A stretch of 55,132 bases of DNA from Burkholderiales bacterium. Its GTDB lineage: Bacteria > Pseudomonadota > Gammaproteobacteria > Burkholderiales > SG8-39. The position numbers were made by a program, and so were the translations under genes. Under the pieces are notes generated by a model. That model had not been told where the DNA came from. It saw only the letters and a program-made list of their open reading frames with translations, and searched no databases. This document shows, one piece after another, positions 18,206 through 27,954 of this stretch. Where the stretch lies: positions 1-55,132 of the forward strand of contig JACZJU010000084.1 in assembly GCA_014860395.1 (NCBI GenBank). Reading direction: 5' to 3'. Numbering within the stretch: the first letter of the stretch is position 1; every line of letters begins with the position of its first letter.

Positions 18206-18268
18206 GGCGCGCGCAGCGCGCAATGGCTGATCCCGGCACGCGACGGCATTCAGGGCACGGCATTAAGG

Positions 18269-20827
18269 TCAAGCCCAGAGCATCAAGCCCAGCTCGAACG
18301 GATGGGTCAGGAACTCACGACAGGGATAGGCGCGGATGCGCATATCCAGCCGACCGCATAATTCCGGTGAGAGTTCCAGCGTGAAATGGTGATCGCCGTT
18401 CGCATCCTCGCCTTGCGCGACGAAGCGGTGCGATACCCTATCCTCTTTGCCTTCTATTCCGGCCCGGCTCAGCAACAGTTCCAGGATCACGTCCTCCGGG
18501 CTCAGATGGTTGAGCTTTAGCGTCGCTTCGATACGCACGCTGTCGCCGAATTCGATGCGCTTCTTCGGCATGTCCAGCCTGCGTATGCTCACCCCCGGCC
18601 AGGCTTGGCGCACGCGCGACTTCCATGCGGCAATCGATTGCGCGACCTCGAATCCCCTCTCTGCATAGAGGCGGCCCTGCTGCGCGGCCGGCTGATAGCA
18701 GTTGGCGACATATTCTCCCAGCATGCGCATGGAATTGAAACGCGGCATGAGACTGGAGATGGAGCGCTTCGCCAGCTTCACCCATTCGGGCGAGTAGCCG
18801 CAGCTTTCGTGTTTGTAGTAAAGCGGAATGACGTGATCCTGCAGGATTTCGTACAGCGTGCGCGCTTCCTCGCGGTTGCGGGTCGCGTCATCCGTCCCGG
18901 CGACGGAGGGCTTGATCGCCCAGCCGTTGGTGCCGTCGTAGCCTTCGCCCCACCAGCCGTCGAGCACCGACAGGTTGACCACGCCGTTCATCGCCGCCTT
19001 CATACCCGAAGTGCCCGAAGCCTCGAGCGGATAGACCGGATTGTTGAGCCAGACATCGACGCCGGAAACCATGCGCCGGCTCAGACGCAGGTCATAGCCC
19101 TCCACCAACAGTATCTTGCCCTCGAATTCGGGCATCTGCGCCACCTGCATCAGGCGCCTGATCAAATCCTGCCCGGGCACGTCCGCCGGGTGCGCCTTGC
19201 CCGCGAACAGAAACAATACCGGACGCTGTGGGTCGCCCAGCAGCTGGCGCAGCCAGTCGAGATTCTCAAACAGCAGCGTCGCGCGTTTGTAGGTGGCGAA
19301 GCGGCGGCCGAAGCCGATGATGAGCACGGTCGGATTGTCCGGATCGCACAGGCTCAGCAGCCGATCCAGGTGCGCCTCGCTGCCCTGGTTGCGCGTGTTC
19401 TGTTCGCGCAGGCGGAAGCGCACCAGGTGCAGCAGCTGCGATTTCAGGTGCTGGCGGGTGCTCCAGAAGACATGGTCCGGCACGTCCTTGATCTGGTCCC
19501 AGCAACTCTGGTCGCCCAGCCTGCGGCTCCAGCCGTAGCCGAGAAAGTGGTCGAACGCATCGGCCCACTCCGGCGAGAGGAAAGTCGGCACGTGCACGCC
19601 GTTGGTGATCGCGGTGATCGGGTTTTCTTCCGGCGGCACCTGCGGCCACAGTCCGCGCAGTATGTTCGCCGACACACCGCCATGGATTTTGGAAACGCCA
19701 TTGTGGAAACGCGAGCCGCGTACGGCAAGCGTGGTCATGTTGAATTCGGTCCCGCCCGGCTCCAAGCCCAGCGCCAGCAGGCGCTCGCCGGGGATCCCCA
19801 ACTCGTCGCAACAGTTCTGGAAATAATGCAGCACCAGTTGCGTGGAGAAATGATCATGCCCCGCCGGCACCGGAGTGTGGGTGGTAAACACCGTATTGAC
19901 CGCCACCGCCTCGAGCGCGCTGTCGAAATCCAGGCCTTGGCGCACCAGCGTGCGCAAACGCTCCAGGATCATGAACGCCGCGTGCCCCTCGTTGATGTGC
20001 CAGACCGTGGGCGTCAGGCCCAGCGCCGCAAGCGCGCGCACGCCACCGATGCCGAGCACGAGTTCCTGCTCGATGCGCGTGGTGCGGTCGCCGCCATAGA
20101 GTTGGTGCGCGATATAGCGGTCGTGCGCGCTGTTCTCCTCGATGTCGGTGTCGAGCAGGTACAGGTTCACGCAGCCGACCTGCGCCCGCCACACCTTCGC
20201 CATGACCTCGCGTCCGGGGAACTCGATCGCCACTTTCAAATCCGTGCCGTCGTCGTTGCGCACCGGCAGGATCGGCAACTCGTCGAAATCCGAAGCAATA
20301 TGCGTCGCCCGCTGATTGCCATGGCGGTCGACGGTCTGGGAGAAATAGCCCTGTCGGTAGAGCAGGCCGATCCCGACGAAAGGCAGGCGCATGTCGCTCG
20401 CGGTCTTGCAGTGGTCGCCTGCGAGTATGCCCAGACCGCCGGAGTAGATCGGCAGGCTCTCATGGAAACCGAACTCGAAGCAGAAATAGGCGACCAGCTC
20501 GGACTGCGCGAGCGGCGCTTCAGCCGCGTCGCGGCGCGTCTGCTCGCCGTGATAGCTGTCGTAGGCCGAGAGCACGCGATTGTAGTTGTCGATGAACAGC
20601 TTGTCCTCGGCCGCGTCGAGCAGGTGCTGCTGATCGATGCGCTTGAGCAGGGCCTTGGGGCTGTGTCCCACCATGTTCCACAAACCCGGATCCAGCCGCG
20701 AAAACAGCGCGCGCGTGGGCATGATGTCCCAGCTGTACCAGAGATTGTTGGCGAGCTCCTCCAGGCGCGCGAGCCGCTGCGGAATTTTCGGATTGACTTC
20801 GAGATCGAATGCGGTGCCCGGTTTCAT
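18269..20827 (-). CDS. glgP: alpha-glucan (glycogen/maltodextrin) phosphorylase
   Basis: A GT35 phosphorylase that releases glucose-1-phosphate from alpha-1,4-glucans. It has 852 residues and belongs to the group with an N-terminal DUF3417-type segment (NPKIPQRLARLEELANNLWY). Core landmarks are YFCFEFGFHESLPIYSGGLG, LTPTVWHINEGHAAF and GFGRRFATYKRATL. The pyridoxal-phosphate lysine is in EASGTSGMKAAMNG. It faces glgA tail to tail. The ATG at 20827 (MKPGTAFDLEV) is well placed. Together with glgC and glgA it makes glycogen turnover complete apart from an obvious glgB branching enzyme. Confidence 0.95.
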   Translation of the reverse strand: MKPGTAFDLEVNPKIPQRLARLEELANNLWYSWDIMPTRALFSRLDPGLWNMVGHSPKALLKRIDQQHLLDAAEDKLFIDNYNRVLSAYDSYHGEQTRRDAAEAPLAQSELVAYFCFEFGFHESLPIYSGGLGILAGDHCKTASDMRLPFVGIGLLYRQGYFSQTVDRHGNQRATHIASDFDELPILPVRNDDGTDLKVAIEFPGREVMAKVWRAQVGCVNLYLLDTDIEENSAHDRYIAHQLYGGDRTTRIEQELVLGIGGVRALAALGLTPTVWHINEGHAAFMILERLRTLVRQGLDFDSALEAVAVNTVFTTHTPVPAGHDHFSTQLVLHYFQNCCDELGIPGERLLALGLEPGGTEFNMTTLAVRGSRFHNGVSKIHGGVSANILRGLWPQVPPEENPITAITNGVHVPTFLSPEWADAFDHFLGYGWSRRLGDQSCWDQIKDVPDHVFWSTRQHLKSQLLHLVRFRLREQNTRNQGSEAHLDRLLSLCDPDNPTVLIIGFGRRFATYKRATLLFENLDWLRQLLGDPQRPVLFLFAGKAHPADVPGQDLIRRLMQVAQMPEFEGKILLVEGYDLRLSRRMVSGVDVWLNNPVYPLEASGTSGMKAAMNGVVNLSVLDGWWGEGYDGTNGWAIKPSVAGTDDATRNREEARTLYEILQDHVIPLYYKHESCGYSPEWVKLAKRSISSLMPRFNSMRMLGEYVANCYQPAAQQGRLYAERGFEVAQSIAAWKSRVRQAWPGVSIRRLDMPKKRIEFGDSVRIEATLKLNHLSPEDVILELLLSRAGIEGKEDRVSHRFVAQGEDANGDHHFTLELSPELCGRLDMRIRAYPCREFLTHPFELGLMLWA

Positions 20828-20928
20828 GGTTTGCCTTTGCTACACGCGGGGGCGCCAACGCGCGCCCCGAACGCTCTGAGGTTAGGAACTTCCCGCGAAT
20901 TATAGCGCCATGGCCGCGGCTAATAGCC

Positions 20929-21003
20929 CGCTGCACAATTCATTTTGCAGCGGCCGACGCATGGGAGCACGAGGGGAAAGATCCCCTCATTTTGAAACGA
21001 GGC
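20929..21003 (-). repeat. two-hairpin dispersed repeat, copy 1 (3' of egtD)
   Basis: Read on the minus strand, it starts right after the egtD stop codon. It holds TTTCAAAATGAGGGGA, a short loop, TCCCCTCGTGCTCCC, and then a second hairpin with 7-bp stem CGCTGCA/TGCAGCG (20952-20929). The same order of elements is seen near 22.1, 25.35, 48.1, 48.9 and 54.2 kb. Confidence 0.8.
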
Positions 21004-21990
21004 TTATACGGCGATCAGCCCGTGTACGCTGAACCGCTCGACAGCATCGGTCCATGTCTGGGCGGGGGCGAAGCCGCTGCGCTGCGCCAGCGCGCGGAAT
21101 TCATCGGCGCTGTACTTGCAGGATATCCCGGTGAGCATCATTTCGCCCTGGCTGAATTTGAAGCGCTCGCCGCCGACGTGCACGAACTGCGAGGCCAGGC
21201 TTTCGATGTGCATCTCGACCCGGCCGCGATCCTCATCATAAAAAGTCCGGTGGCGAAAACGCTGCAGTTGGAAATCCCCGCCGAGCTCGCGGTTGATGCG
21301 TTCGAGCAGATTGAGGTTGAACGCGGCAGTCAGGCCCGCCGCATCATTGTAGGCGGCGTCCAGCGTCAGCTTGTCTTTTTTCAGATCGACGCCGATAAGC
21401 AGTGCGCCGCCCAAGCCGACCGTGCGCCGGGCGAACCGCAGGAACTCGCCCGCCTCCTGCACCGCGATATTGCCAAAAGCCGAGCCGGGACAATAGACGA
21501 CTTTTCTCCGAATCGGCACGCCGACGAACTCGGGCAAGGTCAGAAGTTTGGTGTGGTCGGCGCAAACGCCGTTGATGTTGAGCCAGGGGAGCAGCCGCGC
21601 CAGGGCGGCCGCATTCGAGCGCAACATCTCGGCTTCTATGTCGATGGGCACATACAGCGGCGGCTGCAACTGCTCGATCAGGATGCGCGTATTCCGGCTC
21701 GAACAACTGCCCAACTCGATCAGTTGGCAGCCCGGGCCGAGAAATTTCGCCATCGCGGCGCCATGCTCGACCATGATCGCGAGCTCGGCGCGCGCAGGAT
21801 AGTATCCAGGCAAGGCGCAAATTTGCTCGAACAATGCGCAGCCGTGGGCGTCGTAGAAATACTTTGGCGGCAGGATCTTCCGCGGCTGCGCCAGGCCCGC
21901 CAGCACCTCGCCGAGGAAAAATTCGCCTTCGGGCAGAAAATTGTAAAAGCGCGCGACCCCTAGGGCCGGGCGCTGCAGCGGTTGTGCCAT
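21004..21990 (-). CDS. egtD: L-histidine N-alpha-methyltransferase (EgtD family)
   Basis: EgtD trimethylates histidine to hercynine using SAM, the first step of ergothioneine synthesis. It has 328 residues from the ATG at 21990, which has a GAGGT Shine-Dalgarno. An ATG 39 bp upstream lacks one. Conserved parts are FYDAHGCALFEQICALPGYYP, the SAM loop IELGSCSSRNTRIL, YCPGSAFGNI and YNDAAGLTAAFNLNLLERIN. VEMHIES lies near the C-terminus. No egtB, egtC or egtE lies nearby, so the partner genes are elsewhere, or the enzyme serves another betaine pathway. Repeat copies flank it on both sides. Confidence 0.88.
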   Translation of the reverse strand: MAQPLQRPALGVARFYNFLPEGEFFLGEVLAGLAQPRKILPPKYFYDAHGCALFEQICALPGYYPARAELAIMVEHGAAMAKFLGPGCQLIELGSCSSRNTRILIEQLQPPLYVPIDIEAEMLRSNAAALARLLPWLNINGVCADHTKLLTLPEFVGVPIRRKVVYCPGSAFGNIAVQEAGEFLRFARRTVGLGGALLIGVDLKKDKLTLDAAYNDAAGLTAAFNLNLLERINRELGGDFQLQRFRHRTFYDEDRGRVEMHIESLASQFVHVGGERFKFSQGEMMLTGISCKYSADEFRALAQRSGFAPAQTWTDAVERFSVHGLIAV

Positions 21991-22020
21991 CGGTACCTCG
22001 ACAGCAGTTGACTCAAAAAT

Positions 22021-22130
22021 CCGCAGCATAAGTCGTTTTGCTACGGTCCGACCTTGGAAAGCACGGGGGAAGCCCCAGCCTCTTCGGGTGGTCCCGACCT
22101 TCGGTCTTCCACCTTGGGGTATATCCCCGC
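22021..22130 (-). repeat. two-hairpin dispersed repeat, diverged copy upstream of egtD
   Basis: On the minus strand GGGGATATACCCC (near 22120) and later GGGGCTTCCCCCGTGCTTTCC parallel the core of the other copies. A second hairpin follows at 22046-22021, with stem CCGTAGCA/TGCTGCGG (one T-G pair) around an A+T-rich loop. The order matches the other copies, but the sequence is diverged. It lies in the egtD leader, between pbpG and egtD. Confidence 0.5.
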
Positions 22131-22161
22131 CTTTCGTTGCAGACCCTTACGCGCGCGCCCT

Positions 22162-23082
22162 TCAACCTGGCGCGACCTTGCTATCTTCTCGTGCAGCCTT
22201 GTGCGCGCTGCCGCCGCGCGGCCTGGCGTTCGCCTCCAGCCAGACCTTGATGCGATTGGCGTCGCCGATACGCGTGAGCTTGCCCCAGGAGTCCAGCAGG
22301 ACGATGATCACCTGGCGTCCGGCGAGTTCCGCCTGCAGCACCAGGCAGCGGCCGGCGTCGCTGGTGAAGCCGGTTTTGGACAGGCCGATATTCCAGCTAT
22401 CGTTCGCCACCAGTCGGTTGGTATTGTGATAGGCGAGATGCCTGCCGGCCACCTGGACGTCGTGCCCGGTGGTAGTGGTGTAATCGCGGATGAGTTCATA
22501 GCGATGCGCCGCGCGCACCATTTTTGCCAGATCCTCGGCGCTCGCCACATTGCCGCTCGAAAGTCCGGTCGCATCGTCGAAGTGCGTGTCGGTCATGCCC
22601 AGCATTTGCGCCTTGTAATTCATGGCGCGCAGGAACGTCTCGATGCCGCCGGGATAGGTGCGTCCCAGCGCCGCGGCGGCGCGGTTCTCCGATGCCATCA
22701 GCGCCAGGCGCAGCAATTCGTCGCGACTCAAGCTGGCGCCGGGTTTCAGGCGCGAGTGCGTGCCGCGCAGGGAATCCATGTCGTCGCTGGTAATGGTGAT
22801 GATCTCGTTCAAGTCCAGGTCCGCATCGAGCACCACCATTGCGGTCATCAGTTTGGTGATCGATGCGATGGGCGTGACTGAGCTCGCATTCTTGTCGAAC
22901 AGGACTTCTCCGGTTTCCGCGTCCTGGACGATAGCCGCGGCCGAGCGCAGCGACAGCTTGCGCACCGAGTGCGTGGCTTTATCCGCGTCGCGGCGCGCTT
23001 CGGCTTGACCAGGGTAAGCGGCGCCGGCCAAGCTCAGGCTCAGGCCGGCACAAATCAGCATATGGCGTACGGACAACAACAT
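22162..23082 (-). CDS. pbpG: D-alanyl-D-alanine endopeptidase (PBP7/PbpG type)
   Basis: A periplasmic low-molecular-weight penicillin-binding protein of the S11 family. It cleaves D-Ala-meso-DAP cross-links or trims stem peptides during wall remodelling. It has 306 residues with an N-terminal signal peptide (hydrophobic residues 8-22). All three active-site motifs are intact: S74-I-T-K77, S131-E-N133 and K236-T-G238. Length and sequence fit PBP7 rather than the larger PBP5/6, because no C-terminal membrane-anchor domain follows. The C-terminus ends in a basic tail. Confidence 0.9.
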   Translation of the reverse strand: MLLSVRHMLICAGLSLSLAGAAYPGQAEARRDADKATHSVRKLSLRSAAAIVQDAETGEVLFDKNASSVTPIASITKLMTAMVVLDADLDLNEIITITSDDMDSLRGTHSRLKPGASLSRDELLRLALMASENRAAAALGRTYPGGIETFLRAMNYKAQMLGMTDTHFDDATGLSSGNVASAEDLAKMVRAAHRYELIRDYTTTTGHDVQVAGRHLAYHNTNRLVANDSWNIGLSKTGFTSDAGRCLVLQAELAGRQVIIVLLDSWGKLTRIGDANRIKVWLEANARPRGGSAHKAAREDSKVAPG

Positions 23083-23212
23083 ATTCTCCTAAGCGTGGCT
23101 TCAGACGTTGGCGAAGTCTAGTCGTCGAAATTTTATTTTGCAAGCCGGAATAAGGGGATAGAAGCCCTATTTAAAGCAAAAAAGCCGAATAGCGCGGTAA
23201 ATACCCCTCTAT

Positions 23213-25051
23213 TCAGGCGATGAGCTGCGCGGGCGAGCGCTGCGACGCCTCCTCCTGTTGCTGCAGCGCCCACATCTGCGCATAGGCGCCATTGCGCTCC
23301 AGCAGTTCGCGGTGACTGCCGCGCTCGATGATGCGCCCCGCGTCCATCACCAGGATCTGGTCCGCATCCATCACCGTGGACAAGCGATGCGCGATCACCA
23401 GGGTGGTATGCCCGCGCGCGATGCGCGCGAGTTCCGCCTGGATGGATTTCTCGGTTTCGGAATCGAGCGCCGAGGTGGCCTCGTCGAAAATCAGGATCGA
23501 GGGTTTCTTGAGGATGGCGCGCGCGATCGCGACGCGCTGCTTCTCGCCGCCTGAGAGCTTCAGACCGCGCTCGCCCACGCGCGCCTCGTACTTGTCCGGC
23601 AGGCTTTCGATGAAGTCGTGGATACGCGCCGCCCGGGCCGCCTCGATCACCTCCGCGCGCGTCGCCTCGGGCCGGCCGTACTGGATGTTGTAGTAAATGC
23701 TGTCGTTGAACAGTACCGTGTCCTGCGGCACGATGCCGATCGCGCCGCGCAAACTCCCCTGCTGCAGCGCGCGGATGTCGCTGCCATTGACCATGACCGC
23801 ACCGCGGCTGACGTCGTAGAAACGGTACAGCAGTCGCGCCAGCGTGGACTTGCCGGCGCCCGAGTGCCCGACCACCGCAACCTTGCTGCCCGCAGGCACG
23901 TCGAACGACACGTCGAACAGGATCTGGCGCTTCGGATCGTAGGAAAAATCCACATGCTCAAAGCCGATGGAGGCCTTGCCCGGAGCGAGCGTGGCGGCCC
24001 CGGGGCTGTCCTGGATTTCGCGGTTCTCCTCCAGCAGCCGGAACATCCTGTCGGTGTCGATCAGCGCCTGCTTGATCTCGCGGTAGACCACGCCGAGGAA
24101 ATTGAGCGGGATATAGAGCTGGATCAATAGGCCGTTGATCAGCACCAGGTCGCCCAGCGTCAGCGTCTTCGCCACCACGCCCTGGGCCGCGAGGACCATC
24201 AGCAGGGTCACGGCAATGGCGATGACGCAGCTCTGGCCGACGTTCAGCAGCCCTAGCGAAACCTCATTCTTCACCGCAACCGTTTCGTACTTTTGCAGGT
24301 TGTCGTCGTAGCGCCGCGCCTCGTACTCCTCGTTGTTGAAGTACTTCACCGTCTCGTAATTGAGCAGGCTGTCGACGGCTCGGGTATTGGCCTTGGAGTC
24401 GAGCTCGTTCACCCGGCGACGGATGTCCATGCGCCACTCGGTGACGCTGACGGTGAAAAAGAGGTAGATCGCGACGGCGGAGAAAGTAATCGCGGCGAAA
24501 CGCCAGTCGAACCGGGTCAACAGCACCGCCGCCACTAGGCTGAATTCCAGGATCACCGGAATGATGGAAAACAGCATGTAGGAGAGCAGCGTGGAAATGC
24601 CGCGCGTGCCGCGCTCGATGTCGCGCGATACGCCCCCGGTCTGGCGCTCCAGGTGAAAGCGCAGGCTCAGGCTGTGCAAATGGCGGAACACCGTGAGCGC
24701 GACGCGACGGATCGCGCGCTGCGTCACGCGCACGAACACCACGTCGCGAAGCTCGGCGAACAACACGGTCGAAAGGCGCAACGCGCCGTAAGCCACGAGC
24801 AGCGCCAGCGGCAGCGCCAGCACCTGCTGCTCGGGCGAGAGCGCATCGACGACGGACTTCAGCACCAGCGGCACGCCGACATTGGCGACCTTGGCCGAGG
24901 CGAGGAAGGTCAGCGCGATCAAAACCCGCCATTTGTATTCCCACAGATAGGGCAGCAGCATGCCGACCGCGCGCCATTCGTTGCGCCGCGCGCCGCGCGC
25001 GGGCGGCTCTGCGTCTACGGATAGGGCGGCGGAGCCGCGTCCATGTGCCAT
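23213..25051 (-). CDS. ABC transporter, fused permease/ATPase, Atm1/HMT1 family
   Basis: A 612-residue half-transporter. The six-helix exporter domain (about 30-330) contains the Atm1-type segment NYETVKYFNNEEYE (231-244). The nucleotide-binding domain has Walker A GHSGAGKST (395-403), signature LSGGEKQRVAIARAIL, Walker B ILIFDEATSAL and the switch histidine in VIAHRLSTV. Homologues of this subfamily export glutathione-linked or metal-thiol compounds and give heavy-metal tolerance. The substrate here is not visible. The first about 25 residues are low-complexity, so a later start is possible. It is divergent from fadE. Confidence 0.9.
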   Translation of the reverse strand: MAHGRGSAALSVDAEPPARGARRNEWRAVGMLLPYLWEYKWRVLIALTFLASAKVANVGVPLVLKSVVDALSPEQQVLALPLALLVAYGALRLSTVLFAELRDVVFVRVTQRAIRRVALTVFRHLHSLSLRFHLERQTGGVSRDIERGTRGISTLLSYMLFSIIPVILEFSLVAAVLLTRFDWRFAAITFSAVAIYLFFTVSVTEWRMDIRRRVNELDSKANTRAVDSLLNYETVKYFNNEEYEARRYDDNLQKYETVAVKNEVSLGLLNVGQSCVIAIAVTLLMVLAAQGVVAKTLTLGDLVLINGLLIQLYIPLNFLGVVYREIKQALIDTDRMFRLLEENREIQDSPGAATLAPGKASIGFEHVDFSYDPKRQILFDVSFDVPAGSKVAVVGHSGAGKSTLARLLYRFYDVSRGAVMVNGSDIRALQQGSLRGAIGIVPQDTVLFNDSIYYNIQYGRPEATRAEVIEAARAARIHDFIESLPDKYEARVGERGLKLSGGEKQRVAIARAILKKPSILIFDEATSALDSETEKSIQAELARIARGHTTLVIAHRLSTVMDADQILVMDAGRIIERGSHRELLERNGAYAQMWALQQQEEASQRSPAQLIA

Positions 25052-25312
25052 GTCGAGGTAGGGTAAAAAATGAGGGTTGATGCGTCTGCGGCGTCAGGGT
25101 CAAAACGGGGCGCGGCCGCCGCACTGGCGCTATTTTCGCACATGGCGCCGATATGCGCGCAATCGACTGCTGCCGCGGCAGGCAAATGCAATCAAGCGGG
25201 CAGCGACAGCTTGACAGGGAGCGCGACTATACCCATCCTTGGGTCGTTCGGTCGATACGAACCGCCCGCATGGCTTCATCCGGCGGGATCCAATTGATGC
25301 AGTCTGAAAAAT
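25052..25312. other. divergent intergenic region, ABC exporter / fadE
   Basis: No gene or clear promoter is recognised in this stretch. The repeat copy that follows (25313-25403) and the fadE leader fill the remainder of the 400-bp spacer. Confidence 0.4.
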
Positions 25313-25403
25313 CGCTGCAGAATGAATTTTGCAGCGGCACACATAGGGGAGTGTGAGGGGAGGCGCCCTGAAAGAAGTCCCCGCAGGGGATATCCCCTCA
25401 CTT
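25313..25403 (-). repeat. two-hairpin dispersed repeat, copy with enlarged loop
   Basis: On the minus strand the core stem is GTGAGGGGA paired with TCCCCTCAC (9 bp). Its loop is enlarged to about 30 nt and itself contains a small CCCC/GGGG hairpin. ACTCCCCT follows, then a second hairpin with stem CGCTGCA/TGCAGCG (25336-25313). That second stem is identical to the one in the copy beside egtD. Both lie between the ABC exporter and fadE. Confidence 0.78.
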
Positions 25404-25451
25404 CGTAATCAACCCAAACGCCGCGCCCGCGGCTGCACAGGAGATTCGCGC

Positions 25452-27908
25452 ATGACCGGTTTTCTCATCGCCTCGTTCGCCGCGTTCCTCGCCCTGGCCT
25501 ATTTCCGCGCGCCGGCATGGCTGTGGAGCATGGGCGCTTTCCTCGTCTGGCTTGCTGCCCTTTTGGCCGGCTTTTCCACTGCGGCCGTGATCGCGCTGGC
25601 CGCCGTATTCATCGCCGCCGCCCTTGTGCTCAATCCCGGCAGCCTGCGCCGGCGCCTGATCAGCGACCGGGGGCTCGCGCTGTTCAAGCGCATCCTGCCG
25701 ACAATGTCGCAAACCGAGCGCGAGGCAATCGACGCGGGCACCGTGTGGTGGGACGCGGATCTGTTTTCCGGGGACCCGGACTGGAGGAAGTTGCTCGCCT
25801 TTCCCAAGCCGGCACTCACGCCCGAGGAGCAATCCTTCCTCGACAATGAAACTGAGCAGCTGTGCGCACTGTCCGACGACTGGGAGAGCACCCAGGTGCA
25901 CCAGGACCTGTCGCCCGAAGCCTGGCAGTTCGTCAAGGACAAAGGTTTCCTCGGCATGATCATCCCGAGGAAATACGGCGGCAAAGAGTTTTCCGCGAGC
26001 CTGCATTCGCAGGTGATCCAGAAGCTGTCCACGCGATCGAGCGCCGCGGCAGTGACGGTGATGGTGCCGAATTCGCTCGGGCCGGCGGAACTGTTGATGC
26101 ACTACGGCACCGACGCGCAGAAGGACCATTACCTGCCGCGGCTGGCCCGCGGACTGGACATCCCCGCGTTCGCGCTCACCAACCCGCATGCGGGCTCTGA
26201 CGCGGCCGCCATTCCCGATGTCGGCATCGTCTGCAAAGGCCTGTGGCAGGGCAAGGAAGTGCTGGGCATGCGCGTCACCTGGGACAAGCGCTACATCACC
26301 CTGGGCCCGGTGTGCACCGTGCTCGGACTCGCGTTTCGGCTGCGCGATCCCGAGCGCCTGCTCGGCGGCGAGGAAGATCTGGGCATCACCTGCGCCCTGG
26401 TGCCGACCGACACGCCCGGGGTCGAGATCGGCCGGCGCCATTTCCCGCTCAACGCGGTATTTCAGAACGGCCCCAATTCCGGCAAGGACGTGTTCATGCC
26501 GATCGACTGGATCATCGGCGGGCCGAAGATGGCCGGTCAGGGCTGGGGCATGCTGATGGAGTGCCTCGCCGCCGGACGCTCGATCTCGCTGCCCTCGTCC
26601 AACGTCGGCATGACCAAGGTCGCCGCGCGCGCCACCGGCGCCTATGCGCGCGTGCGCAGCCAGTTCAACACCGCGATCGGCAAGTTCGAGGGCATAGAGG
26701 AGCCGCTCGCGCGCATAGGCGGCAACCTGTACATGATGGACGCGGCGCGCATGATGACCGCCGGCGCCGTGGACCTGGGCGAGAAACCTTCGGTGCCCTC
26801 GGCCATCGTCAAATACCACGTAACGGAGCGCGCGCGCGTCGTGGTGAACGACGCCATGGACGTGCTCGGCGGCAAGGGCATCTGCCTCGGCCCCAATAAT
26901 TTCATGGGCCGCGCCTACCAGCAGATCCCGATCGCGATCACCGTCGAAGGCGCCAACATCCTCACGCGCAGCCTGATTATCTTCGGCCAGGGCGCGATAC
27001 GCTGCCATCCCTACGTGCTCAAGGAAATGGCCGCCACGCGCGAGCCGGATGCGCGCAAGGCCTCGCGCGATTTCGACGCGGCGCTGTTCGGCCACATCGG
27101 CTTCACCCTGTCGATGGCGGTGCGCGCCTTCGTGCTCGGCATCACCGGCGCGCGCTTGGTGCGCGTGCCCGGCGGCCCCGAGACCCGGCGCCATTACCAG
27201 CAGCTCACGCGGCTAGCCACCGACTTCGCCATGCTGGCGGACTTTTGCATGCTGTTCCTCGGCGGCGAGTTGAAGCGGCGCGAAAAGATGTCGGCGCGCC
27301 TGGGCGACATCCTGTCGCTGCTGTATTTGTCCTCCTGCGCGCTCAAGCGCTTTGAAGACGACGGCCGGCCTGCGGAGGATGCGCCGCTCTTGCACTGGTC
27401 GGTGCAGGACGCGCTCTACCGCGCGCGCCTGGCGATGGACGGCGTGATCGCGAACTTCCCCAACAAGCTGCTCGCCAGCGTGCTGTGGCGGCTGGTCTAT
27501 CCGGTGGGCCGGCCGTTCCAGCATCCGTCGGATGAGCTCGGGCACAAGGTGGCACGGCTGCTGATCGCGCCGGGCGCGGCGCGCGACCGGCTCACCGCCG
27601 GCATGTACCTGCCGCAGGACGAAGCCGATCCGATCGGCTGCCTGGAGGCGGCGTTGGTCGCGACCATGGCGGCCGAGCCCGTCGAAGCAAGGCTGCGCAA
27701 GGCGCACAAGGAAGGGGGCATTTCGGGCAGCTCCGTGGAGGAGTTGCAACGCTCGGCGCTGGCGGCAGGCATCATCACGCTTGAGGAGCAGGCGCAGTTG
27801 CAGCGTGCGGCGAAGCTGCGCGACGAAGTGATCCGCGTCGACGACTTCCCCCAGGATTTCGGCCGCGCGGAACTCGATCTGCCAGCAGAACGAAAAGCAG
27901 TAGCCTGA
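25452..27908 (+). CDS. fadE: acyl-CoA dehydrogenase (FadE type)
   Basis: FadE catalyses the first, FAD-dependent oxidation of beta-oxidation. It has 818 residues, the length of E. coli FadE rather than of the short acyl-CoA dehydrogenases. There are two or three N-terminal membrane helices (about 1-60), then the acyl-CoA dehydrogenase core (LGMIIPRKYGG, LTNPHAGSDAAAIPDVG, DVLGGKGICLGP) and a large C-terminal domain. The ATG at 25452 has an AGGAG Shine-Dalgarno. A longer frame starts 99 bp upstream inside the repeat and is not protein-like. It is the first gene of the operon with thiolase and fadJ. Confidence 0.93.
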   Translation: MTGFLIASFAAFLALAYFRAPAWLWSMGAFLVWLAALLAGFSTAAVIALAAVFIAAALVLNPGSLRRRLISDRGLALFKRILPTMSQTEREAIDAGTVWWDADLFSGDPDWRKLLAFPKPALTPEEQSFLDNETEQLCALSDDWESTQVHQDLSPEAWQFVKDKGFLGMIIPRKYGGKEFSASLHSQVIQKLSTRSSAAAVTVMVPNSLGPAELLMHYGTDAQKDHYLPRLARGLDIPAFALTNPHAGSDAAAIPDVGIVCKGLWQGKEVLGMRVTWDKRYITLGPVCTVLGLAFRLRDPERLLGGEEDLGITCALVPTDTPGVEIGRRHFPLNAVFQNGPNSGKDVFMPIDWIIGGPKMAGQGWGMLMECLAAGRSISLPSSNVGMTKVAARATGAYARVRSQFNTAIGKFEGIEEPLARIGGNLYMMDAARMMTAGAVDLGEKPSVPSAIVKYHVTERARVVVNDAMDVLGGKGICLGPNNFMGRAYQQIPIAITVEGANILTRSLIIFGQGAIRCHPYVLKEMAATREPDARKASRDFDAALFGHIGFTLSMAVRAFVLGITGARLVRVPGGPETRRHYQQLTRLATDFAMLADFCMLFLGGELKRREKMSARLGDILSLLYLSSCALKRFEDDGRPAEDAPLLHWSVQDALYRARLAMDGVIANFPNKLLASVLWRLVYPVGRPFQHPSDELGHKVARLLIAPGAARDRLTAGMYLPQDEADPIGCLEAALVATMAAEPVEARLRKAHKEGGISGSSVEELQRSALAAGIITLEEQAQLQRAAKLRDEVIRVDDFPQDFGRAELDLPAERKAVA

Positions 27909-27954
27909 CAGAACGCGGCGTGTAGTGTAAGCACCTGCTACCCTGGAGTCCGTC

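Noticed and set aside
16411..18249. A minus-strand open frame of 612 codons opposite glgA
   Set aside because: It is antisense to a full-length glycogen synthase, has low-complexity composition and starts and ends without regard to gene borders.
18605..20905. A plus-strand open frame of 766 codons opposite glgP
   Set aside because: It mirrors the codon structure of glgP in GC-rich DNA, is Arg/Gln/His-rich and has no recognisable domain. The minus-strand phosphorylase accounts for the region.
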